Program-made: the position numbers and the translations under genes
In this document: piece by piece, positions 6,500 through 13,527 of the stretch
How the letters are laid out: the number at the start of each line of letters is the position of its first letter
Position numbering within the stretch: position 1 is the stretch's first letter
The notes under the pieces: generated by a model
Told to the model about the DNA's origin: nothing
Databases searched by the model: none
The model's input: the letters and a program-made list of their open reading frames with translations, nothing else
Assembly (NCBI GenBank): GCA_964534315.1
Contig: CAZHOV010000156.1
Coordinates: forward strand, 1-13,527
Length of the DNA stretch: 13,527 nt
Source: CAZHOV01 sp964534315
Lineage (GTDB): Bacteria > Bacteroidota > Bacteroidia > Chitinophagales > Saprospiraceae
Direction of reading: 5' to 3'

Positions 6500-9400
6500 A
6501 ATATCCCCCTTTCTTTTAATACATGCCCAAGGTAATACCGGATGACAGGCTTCAATTCCAGAATTTCCCGGTTGTGGCGCACCAACAACCGCGCTTTCTG
6601 CAACTCATCAATGCGGTCTTCTACCCAGACTTTGCCTTCAGATTGAAATAACAACGTAAATCGCGACCGGGATAAAGCCTTATGTAAATATAACTGCATC
6701 AAAACAAAGTACCAAAAGGCTTCTTCTAACTCCGGGAAATCAATGGGCGCAATATTGCCGTCGAGATTCAAAACCCCGTATTTATCTACGCTGATCTGCG
6801 ACTGCCACTGCCATAGAGCCAGGCCTACATTACCCTCCGAGCTTTTATGGAACCGGTTGGTCAGCCGCTGCCAGTCCTTTTCCCCCAGTTTATTCTCCGG
6901 CTTTCCGTTAATGGTCATTTGTACGCCTCCGGTTTTATGGCGATTCAGAAGCACTTTATTCAGGTTAATCCTTGAAAGAGGTGAGAGTAAAATATTGCTG
7001 ACAATAGCCCGGTCTATAGAGGTATATTCCTGTAAATGTTTAAGTGTATCCTGCCCGGCGGTAAAGAAAAAATAGTGCCGCGAACTAAACTGCTGAACGG
7101 TTTCAATAAGCTGCTTTAATGCCCGGTCTCCATCAGATTGCTTTAACCACCACAACTCAATATCTTCCATCAAGATACAGCTTTTGGGGGGCATTTTTTG
7201 TAAAATACTGGTAATAGAGCCCCGCTTGCCACTCGCTTCCTCAAAGGCTTTTTGTAAGGCTCTTGGAGCCGAAGATCCTCCCAGTGGAGGAACGATTCGA
7301 AGTACATTTCGCCCGCCAATCCGGGAGGCGGCATATTCCATAAAAAAACTCTTCCCTACCAGTGGCTCTCCGGTGATCATTACCCCACCGGTCATTCCTT
7401 CATTTAAGAACCGGATGGCCTTATTCACTTCCTCCATTTCTTTTCTGCGGCTGTAAGCAGTGCGCCCCAGGTTGAGGTGCTTACCCGAAAATAACTGCCG
7501 ATAGTAAAACGGCAGTTGGGTCTCCACCGCATAATCAGGGCTCACCGACTCGCTGAATTCCTGCAAGCTGTCGCGATCGCTATGCAGTTCGGTAGATGGC
7601 GTATCAAAAACAACGGCGGAAACATCTTCCCGCTTGCGGGCAATAAAAAGAGAGATCCCCCTGCTCCAGTCTCTGTAGCGCTTATTGAATGCCTTACCCC
7701 AGTTTCTCAGACCATTGCGTCGCCCACGCTTTCGAATATATTGCGATAAGGTCTCCGCCTGCTCGGCAATTCGGGTTATCTGCAGAACAGCATCAGTAGC
7801 TTCAAAACGTTCTTTCATTTCTGCTTTGAATCCGTCAAAAACGCTTTGAGCATTTTCGATGAGTTCTTCCAGATCATGTTCGGATTTTTCTAAAATGGCG
7901 GACACTTCGTCAAAATCTTTTTCTTTTCTGGCAACATCCAACCCGTAATTCAACAAGTTACCGTGGTTATAAAGGCTGCCGCTGATACTGTTCAACTGCT
8001 TGCGCAGCTGCGTCAGCTGATCCTGAAAAGGCGTAATAAAATGGGTATCGACCAGATAATTGGCAATATCGCTGATCGATAAATTGATCACCTGTATGCC
8101 CGGCCCCTGATCCTGCCTGAAATCTTCCCAACTATCTGGCGCCATCACTTCCACCTCTGCAGGTAGCGGATAACTCAATTGCTTCATGGCCTCCATAAAA
8201 CGCCATAAGACAGAAGGAGTGTTGTCTAGATCGGCTTCTTCCTGATACAACTGACCCGTATTCAAGTCCTTTACCGTACCTTTTTTAAGATCTTTCTTAG
8301 CAGCTTCAACAGCGAGTTGCAGCTTTTCCAGTTCATCCAGTATCTTGCTGGCATAACCATCCCACAATTTATCCATCGACTGCTCTTTATGTTGATGCAA
8401 CCAGCAGGAAGCATGAGTGAGCTGTACATCGGTTTCAAATTGCCGGTGGAAAAGGCCTTGATTCTTAGCCCAGTAGCTGCTAAAATTCTCAATGTCTTCA
8501 GCTATTGACCTTAAGGTAGACCGTCTCACGCGCCGCTTCTCTCTTGTCATTATCCGGTTGATCGCTTTTAAACTTTGGTTTTCTACCAGGCGATTACAGA
8601 TATTACGGTCGTTATTTCGCAGCTCTACCGTGGGTTTTTCCAGCAGATTATCTAATTGCCTACGCAACTGTTGAAATTTAGGCCTCAGCTGTTTTCTCAA
8701 ATCCGGAATAAACGTATCTTTTTCTTCGCCTTTGGCATCGTTAAGCGCCAGTTGCTGGAATATTTCGCGAATCGTTTTGGCACTAAAATTCAAAAGGAAC
8801 GCATTGGCCAGCCCCATTGACCTCAAGGACTCCAACAACCGTTCCCGCCCCTCAACAGAATGGAAAATAGTCAATGCCTTACGTAAAGGGATTTTTTGAG
8901 TTTTCCCATTCTTATTTTGGTTGGGAATGGCTACCCTCGCAGGCATCCCGGCTATAATATTTGTCCTTCGTTTTTCGTAATCTGAAATACCCTGGTCCAA
9001 AACCTTTTCTAACAGCCCTATTTCTTCCGCTCTAAATTCATGGGAAGAACCCGAAATCTCAATCAAACTCTGATAGCGTAAATCGTGGAATTTGTTCGGC
9101 TGTTGCTCCAGTTTTTCCAGTAAGTTTACTATGTATTGCTCCAATTCCGCCACCCATTGTTGGTAATGTTGTTGGATTATAGCCAGCGTATGATTGGAAA
9201 AATCGCTGGCAGCTTCGCTTAATTGCTGATCTAGATTCTGCACCAGCCCAGCCAGTTCTTCCTTTTGAGGTAGCTCAAGTGATACCAACTGCTCGCTCTG
9301 ATCCGGTTCATAATCCTGCTTGCGCTCCAGGTTTTTTAATCCCAGTTGTGTCGTTTCAAAGGTGGAGGAGGCTTTGACCAACAGGGTGGTCGCTATAATA

Positions 9401-11505
9401 TTCACCAAATCGTTGGTTCGCCGCACAAAATCAGCTTCTTCTCCGGGTTTGATCTTGGGAATTCCAATAAAGATCAGGTCTGCCTTGGCGGAAATCATCT
9501 TCATCAATTCATAAAAAGGCTTTAGCTCTACCGAGTTATTGATCACCTTAATCTCTGCATCTACCCGAAATTCATCTAATAACAATTGTATGCTATTCTC
9601 GATAATCCGCCGGTCCACATTAAAATCATTAACCAGCAAAACTCTGATCCTGGCATTTCTCCATTCCGGAGAGCTACTGATAAACCTGGCCAGATGAAGC
9701 ATCAGCTCCGCGTTATTACTGATCCCTCTCCACCACATATCGATCATTTCGCGGTTTTGAAAACCTACCCGTTTATCATAATCGAGGTAAAGGACATTAT
9801 AGTCCAACTTGATTAGCTTTTCGGTCATTTGGGCAAACCAGACCGGATTCTTGGTGTTTTTAGCCCACCCCATGAGGATGGTATTAGGGTCTAGCCCCGA
9901 AAACCCAAAGGTGGTTGCCAGCATCTCTATGCCCTTATAAAGGTTGTTGACCTCTATGCGCCGACCGAAAATACCGTATTTCTGAAGAAGTTCGTCGCTG
10001 ACGTTCTGCTTATGCTTGGGGAAGAGCGTTTCGGCTTTCTTGTTCTCAATAAGATCGAAATTGGTGACGATACCTACCTGTCCGGCAATAGACTTGGCAA
10101 ACTCTACCAGGTGCGGTCGGGCCGAGGCATCCCCACTAAATAGCATAATATTGGGCTTCCAGTTGCGCTTGTGGTCTTCCACCACTTCCATGCGCTTCAA
10201 CCCAGGTTTCACTATCGTTGACCATACACTTTGCCAAACGTCTCCCGTTCCCAGACTGATCTGTTTGCGCTGCAACCAAAGAAAGATCCCGCCAATTAGA
10301 ATGAAAGCAGCAACCATTGCAACCATATCTAGCTTAAACATCACCGTAAAAGTCGCTATAAAACCAATCAGCCCCACCCACCGACTCACTTTAAAGGTCG
10401 GTTTGAAATCAGAACTGGCCCAGCTTTCCAGGAAGAAAGAAATATTGATAAAACCATAAGCGGCCAGATAAAACATCGAAACAATGCGGGCGATGAGGTC
10501 GAGTTCTCCAATTAATATCCCCGCTTCGGATATAAGGACCGTCAAAATAAGGGCGTTTCGCGGTTCTTTATTGCGGCCCGCACCTTTGGCAAATAACCTG
10601 GGACTGATCCGATCGATCGACATGGCCTGCAGGATACGTGGCGCTCCTAAAATCCCTCCGATAGCAGAGGAAAGCGTTGCTCCCCATATCCCTGCAATAA
10701 CAGCCGGACCGAAATAGGCAATCTTAGAAAGAATATTGTAATCGGTGAGTAATAAGTCCTGATCCACCGTAAGCCCAAGGAAAATCGCTAATCCGACATA
10801 GACGAAAAACCCTACCGCAATAGCCAGTATCGTACCGATCGGGATATCTTTTTTGGGATCCTTTAGATCGCCCGACATCGCAATTCCTGCTGTAAATCCG
10901 GTAACGGCCGGGAAAAAAACCGCAAAAACAGCTTCTAATGGTACTGTTCCTTCTCTTCCAAAGGGTGGAACAGCATTGACAACCTCACTACTTCCCTGAC
11001 CTATAAAAATAGAAACCAAAGATAGCGCTATAGCCGTTAAAATGATAAACTGCGTTTTGATAGCAATGGACGTACTTATAAAGGCAAGGATCGTCAGCAC
11101 CAGAAGGGATAAACTACCGGTCATCCGGTATCCGTTCGTATCCGTACTGATGCCTAGATATGCATTGAAACTTTCCGCAAATCCCACCAAGTACAGGGCT
11201 ATACTCATAGCTGTTCCGACAAACAGGGTCAACCCGATAGCTCCTCCTATGGGCAAGCCCAGGCTTCGGGAAAGCATATAATAGACTCCTCCTATCCCTA
11301 CCTTCCTGTCAGTAGCTACCGAGGATATGCTCAGTCCCGTACAAACGGATATGACATTGGCTATGACAACAATGAGGATACTTCCCCAAAGGCCGGCATT
11401 ACCAACCACCCAACCCATACGGAGGTACATGATCACGCCCAGGATCGTAAGGATGGATGGAGTGAACACACCATCAAAAGCCCCGAATTTCTTTTGTCTA
11501 CTCAT
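6496..11505 (-). CDS. SLC12-type cation-chloride cotransporter fused to a helical region and a P-loop ATPase
   Basis: The protein has 1669 residues; bacterial relatives of this transporter family are usually far shorter. Residues 1-411 form about 12 membrane helices of an APC-fold carrier with SLC12 marks: FGAFDGVFTPSIL, LGVIMYLRMGWVVGNAG (22-38) and AMSGDLKDPKKDIPIGT (209-225). Residues about 440-725 match the cytosolic SLC12 C-terminal domain (NWKPNIMLFSGDASARPHLV, then GLDPNTILMGWAKN at 537-550). Residues about 740-1330 are charged and helical with probable coiled coils and no known domain. Residues about 1350-1669 are an AAA/STAND-like ATPase: Walker A GEPLVGKS (1379-1386), Walker B ILMED with Asp1448 and nearby Glu1450, a sensor-1-like FFFTAGQD (1479-1486), an arginine at 1522 (LLNRH), and a winged-helix-like end. 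Ion choice cannot be read from sequence alone. It has its own promoter and is coupled by a four-base overlap to the MscS-like gene. Confidence 0.9.
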   Translation of the reverse strand: MSRQKKFGAFDGVFTPSILTILGVIMYLRMGWVVGNAGLWGSILIVVIANVISVCTGLSISSVATDRKVGIGGVYYMLSRSLGLPIGGAIGLTLFVGTAMSIALYLVGFAESFNAYLGISTDTNGYRMTGSLSLLVLTILAFISTSIAIKTQFIILTAIALSLVSIFIGQGSSEVVNAVPPFGREGTVPLEAVFAVFFPAVTGFTAGIAMSGDLKDPKKDIPIGTILAIAVGFFVYVGLAIFLGLTVDQDLLLTDYNILSKIAYFGPAVIAGIWGATLSSAIGGILGAPRILQAMSIDRISPRLFAKGAGRNKEPRNALILTVLISEAGILIGELDLIARIVSMFYLAAYGFINISFFLESWASSDFKPTFKVSRWVGLIGFIATFTVMFKLDMVAMVAAFILIGGIFLWLQRKQISLGTGDVWQSVWSTIVKPGLKRMEVVEDHKRNWKPNIMLFSGDASARPHLVEFAKSIAGQVGIVTNFDLIENKKAETLFPKHKQNVSDELLQKYGIFGRRIEVNNLYKGIEMLATTFGFSGLDPNTILMGWAKNTKNPVWFAQMTEKLIKLDYNVLYLDYDKRVGFQNREMIDMWWRGISNNAELMLHLARFISSSPEWRNARIRVLLVNDFNVDRRIIENSIQLLLDEFRVDAEIKVINNSVELKPFYELMKMISAKADLIFIGIPKIKPGEEADFVRRTNDLVNIIATTLLVKASSTFETTQLGLKNLERKQDYEPDQSEQLVSLELPQKEELAGLVQNLDQQLSEAASDFSNHTLAIIQQHYQQWVAELEQYIVNLLEKLEQQPNKFHDLRYQSLIEISGSSHEFRAEEIGLLEKVLDQGISDYEKRRTNIIAGMPARVAIPNQNKNGKTQKIPLRKALTIFHSVEGRERLLESLRSMGLANAFLLNFSAKTIREIFQQLALNDAKGEEKDTFIPDLRKQLRPKFQQLRRQLDNLLEKPTVELRNNDRNICNRLVENQSLKAINRIMTREKRRVRRSTLRSIAEDIENFSSYWAKNQGLFHRQFETDVQLTHASCWLHQHKEQSMDKLWDGYASKILDELEKLQLAVEAAKKDLKKGTVKDLNTGQLYQEEADLDNTPSVLWRFMEAMKQLSYPLPAEVEVMAPDSWEDFRQDQGPGIQVINLSISDIANYLVDTHFITPFQDQLTQLRKQLNSISGSLYNHGNLLNYGLDVARKEKDFDEVSAILEKSEHDLEELIENAQSVFDGFKAEMKERFEATDAVLQITRIAEQAETLSQYIRKRGRRNGLRNWGKAFNKRYRDWSRGISLFIARKREDVSAVVFDTPSTELHSDRDSLQEFSESVSPDYAVETQLPFYYRQLFSGKHLNLGRTAYSRRKEMEEVNKAIRFLNEGMTGGVMITGEPLVGKSFFMEYAASRIGGRNVLRIVPPLGGSSAPRALQKAFEEASGKRGSITSILQKMPPKSCILMEDIELWWLKQSDGDRALKQLIETVQQFSSRHYFFFTAGQDTLKHLQEYTSIDRAIVSNILLSPLSRINLNKVLLNRHKTGGVQMTINGKPENKLGEKDWQRLTNRFHKSSEGNVGLALWQWQSQISVDKYGVLNLDGNIAPIDFPELEEAFWYFVLMQLYLHKALSRSRFTLLFQSEGKVWVEDRIDELQKARLLVRHNREILELKPVIRYYLGHVLKERGIL

Positions 11506-11524
11506 GAAGTAGCTGTTTCTGGGA

Positions 11525-11556
11525 CAAAGGTAACGAATATTAGGGGGGGCTCAAAA
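11525..11556 (-). promoter_or_regulatory. Bacteroidota-type promoter of the transporter-ATPase gene
   Basis: On the minus strand TTTTG (11552-11556) is followed after 19 bases by TACCTTTG (11525-11532). These match the -33 (TTTG) and -7 (TAnnTTTG) elements of the Bacteroidota housekeeping sigma factor with normal spacing. Transcription would start near 11518, leaving a short leader before the ATG at 11505. The spacer holds a run of seven C on this strand (11543-11549), the kind of tract that can slip and change promoter spacing. Confidence 0.7.
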
Positions 11557-11578
11557 CATCGGTTAATAGATGGTAGTG

Positions 11579-13527
11579 TTATCTCAAAATAGTAATATCT
11601 CCTTTGATCAATGTGCTTTGCCGATTCATTCTGAAAAAATAATAATAAGTTCCCTGAGGCAATGGATTAGCATTATTATTTGATCCGTTCCAGGAGTTAT
11701 CGTAAGGAGATTTATAGTAAACCACATCTCCCCATCTATTGAGAATGATTAATTCGTTATTGGGATGTTGTTCAGGAAACTGTTCGAGAATAGGAAATAC
11801 AAAATAATCATTTATTCCATCTCCATTTGGGGTAATGGCATTGAATGGTTTGTCTTTAATGAGAACCTCGACATCTGCGGTGTCACAAAGTTCGGGGCAT
11901 AATACACGACAAACAGTATATTGAAAATTGACATTGGAAATCCCAATAGGAGAGAAAGAAATCACACCTTTGTTGACAGCTGGAAACTCCATTGCATTAG
12001 GAAAATTTAATAGTTCAATAGAATAATCCCCAAAGTTAGTCGGTATCTTATCATTCTCTAAAACATCTATCTCTACTGAGGTTTCAGCTTCTTCTATTAA
12101 AAATGCATCATCTATTGTAGTAAAAGAAAACTGCCGGAATACTCTAATTTGATCCTGGTCATAATTAGGGCACTCATTCGTAGAGAGTGACCAGGTAAAA
12201 ATATTATTTCCTTCAGAAAGATTGGAGAAAAGCATTTCATTCATGGATATCTCCTGATATTCAAGGTCGGAATGGAAACTCCATTCTCCAGTGGCGGAAT
12301 CGGGTAAATTCCCTACCAGCAGTACAGAGTCCGTACAAATCTCAGGATCACCTGTAATGTTGGCAGGAACCAGCTCAGGATTTAGCTCGAGCGTAAAAGT
12401 ATCGACAATCTGGACGCCCGATTGATCCGAAATGGTAACGGTATAGGCTCCACTATGCAAGCCGCTTAGGTGTTTGCCGGTTACTCCATGACCCCAATTA
12501 AATTCATAGGGAGCTTCTCCTCCGGATAGTTCGAGCATTATGGCTCCCATCCCTTCCATAATACAAGGACCATCAGAAATAGAAACAAACTCTAATGCCA
12601 AGGCATTTGGATCTGAGACTTCTATTTTTATATTTTTTGTTTGAAGGGTAAGTCCTGGGAATTCAGGATTTTTAATGTAGCAAACATAATTCCCTGTATC
12701 CTGTAGCTGGATGTTATAAATCGAAAGTTTATTTACAAAAAGGGAATCATAAAATATACCGTCTTTTGACCAATAATAAACATTGCCATTCACGTCTTGA
12801 TCGAATCCCAAATCTATCACCAGATCACTGCCTTCATTCGTTGAAATAGTGGTATCATCGAAAACCAACGCTTGAGGGGAATAATTATAATAGAAGTTTG
12901 CATCAAATACATGTTCATTTAAGAAAAGGTCTTCAAAAGTCAAGTAATTACTATGAAAAATAAGTGCTTGATATCCGAAAGAATCCGGGAATAAGGGCAG
13001 GGAGTCAAATAAGTTGTTTTGACCAAAGACCCTTTGGGGTTTTAACAAATAGTGAGGAGGAGCAATAGAATCTAACATATTATCACCAAATGAAATAACT
13101 TGAATGTTGGGACAATTTACAAGGTTGGGAAAAAACCCCTCTAATTTATTTTGGTGTACGGTGATTTCAAGAAGCGATGATAAGGAAGAGAAATTAGGAA
13201 TAGTCCCCGTTAAATCATTTTCTCCTAATCGAAGTTGTAATAAGAAGTCTAAATTATTAAAATTCGGAATACTTCCTGTAAAGTTATTCTCCGAGAAATC
13301 TATACGAATTAGCTTTGGAAGGCCCGAAAAATTGGGAATCGTTCCAAATAGATTATTCTCAAAGAGCTCCAGCCTTCTTAATTGAGGTAGATCTAAATCA
13401 GGGAGCGTACCTTCCAGGTTATTTTGATCCAAATGAATTTCTTCCACACATCCTTCATCCGTCAGCGTTATTCCATACCAGTCCGTTATTGGTTCACTTA
13501 AGTCCCAGGAATTTACCCAATTATCTC
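11579..13527 (-). CDS. Secreted surface protein with LRR, Ig-like, SprB-like and CHU_C (type IX secretion) domains; 5' end outside window
   Basis: The frame is open to the window edge (648 codons seen), so the gene begins beyond 13527; the GTG at 13447 is internal. The visible start, DNWVNSW...WYGITLTDEGC, is the cap typical of plant-like leucine-rich repeats. Numbering from that GTG, about eight repeats follow (1-175; pattern NNLxGTIPNF), then an Ig-like domain (about 198-277; YYWSKDG and QDTGNYVCYIKN), a SprB-like repeat (about 283-355; SGGEAPYEFNWGHGVTG), a segment about 360-440, a cadherin-like domain (about 446-531; DVLEND), and the CHU_C sorting domain (536-622; AITPNGDGINDYF, NRWGDVVY, PQGTYYYFF). 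The last domain marks cargo for the type IX secretion system, so the protein is exported and held on the cell surface or released, likely for adhesion or binding. It ends 73 bases before the transporter gene, which has its own promoter. Confidence 0.92.
   Translation of the reverse strand, partial: DNWVNSWDLSEPITDWYGITLTDEGCVEEIHLDQNNLEGTLPDLDLPQLRRLELFENNLFGTIPNFSGLPKLIRIDFSENNFTGSIPNFNNLDFLLQLRLGENDLTGTIPNFSSLSSLLEITVHQNKLEGFFPNLVNCPNIQVISFGDNMLDSIAPPHYLLKPQRVFGQNNLFDSLPLFPDSFGYQALIFHSNYLTFEDLFLNEHVFDANFYYNYSPQALVFDDTTISTNEGSDLVIDLGFDQDVNGNVYYWSKDGIFYDSLFVNKLSIYNIQLQDTGNYVCYIKNPEFPGLTLQTKNIKIEVSDPNALALEFVSISDGPCIMEGMGAIMLELSGGEAPYEFNWGHGVTGKHLSGLHSGAYTVTISDQSGVQIVDTFTLELNPELVPANITGDPEICTDSVLLVGNLPDSATGEWSFHSDLEYQEISMNEMLFSNLSEGNNIFTWSLSTNECPNYDQDQIRVFRQFSFTTIDDAFLIEEAETSVEIDVLENDKIPTNFGDYSIELLNFPNAMEFPAVNKGVISFSPIGISNVNFQYTVCRVLCPELCDTADVEVLIKDKPFNAITPNGDGINDYFVFPILEQFPEQHPNNELIILNRWGDVVYYKSPYDNSWNGSNNNANPLPQGTYYYFFRMNRQSTLIKGDITILR

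Noticed and set aside
10016..10459. 147-residue plus-strand open frame inside the transporter gene
   Set aside because: It is fully antisense to the conserved SLC12 region, and its sequence shows no domain.
13445..13447. GTG as the start of the LRR surface protein
   Set aside because: The frame continues without a stop to the window edge and encodes a typical LRR cap sequence, so the gene is cut by the window, not begun here.

Overview
The window reads as a piece of a draft Bacteroidota genome, most like the marine Saprospiria (Lewinella/Haliscomenobacter type). The genus is an inference. The phylum rests on three things: a protein ending in the CHU_C / gliding-motility-associated sorting domain of type IX secretion, lipoproteins with carboxypeptidase-regulatory-like folds, and TAnnTTTG-type promoter elements in front of two genes. 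Ten Ns at 2164-2173 mark an assembly gap.

Every gene I can support lies on the minus strand, so transcription runs from high to low coordinates. From the right edge these are: a cell-surface protein with leucine-rich repeats, an Ig-like domain, a SprB-like repeat and a CHU_C domain, whose 5' end lies beyond the window (11579-13527); a 1669-residue fusion of an SLC12-type cation-chloride cotransporter with a long helical region and a C-terminal P-loop ATPase (6496-11505); an MscS-like membrane protein overlapping it by four bases (5810-6499); a small gene broken by a frameshift (5448-5799); a 182-residue conserved-looking unknown (4720-5268) followed 19 bases later by galactose mutarotase galM (3609-4700); and two lipoproteins (2218-3162 and 155-1942).

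The centrepiece is the transporter-ATPase gene with its coupled MscS-like partner. It has its own Bacteroidota-type promoter, with a run of seven G in the spacer. Eukaryotic SLC12 proteins move Na+, K+ and Cl- and respond to cell volume, and MscS proteins respond to membrane tension. A transporter carrying its own ATPase switch and translated together with an MscS-like protein therefore suggests a volume or osmotic-stress module. That is an inference; the domain architecture and the overlap are seen directly.

The rest is ordinary accessory content. Intergenic DNA is rich in hairpins: a perfect 30-bp stem at 27-89, a palindrome built of two small palindromes at 2079-2112, and a cluster of inverted and tandem repeats at 3228-3355. 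I saw no tRNA, rRNA, CRISPR array, insertion sequence or phage gene.
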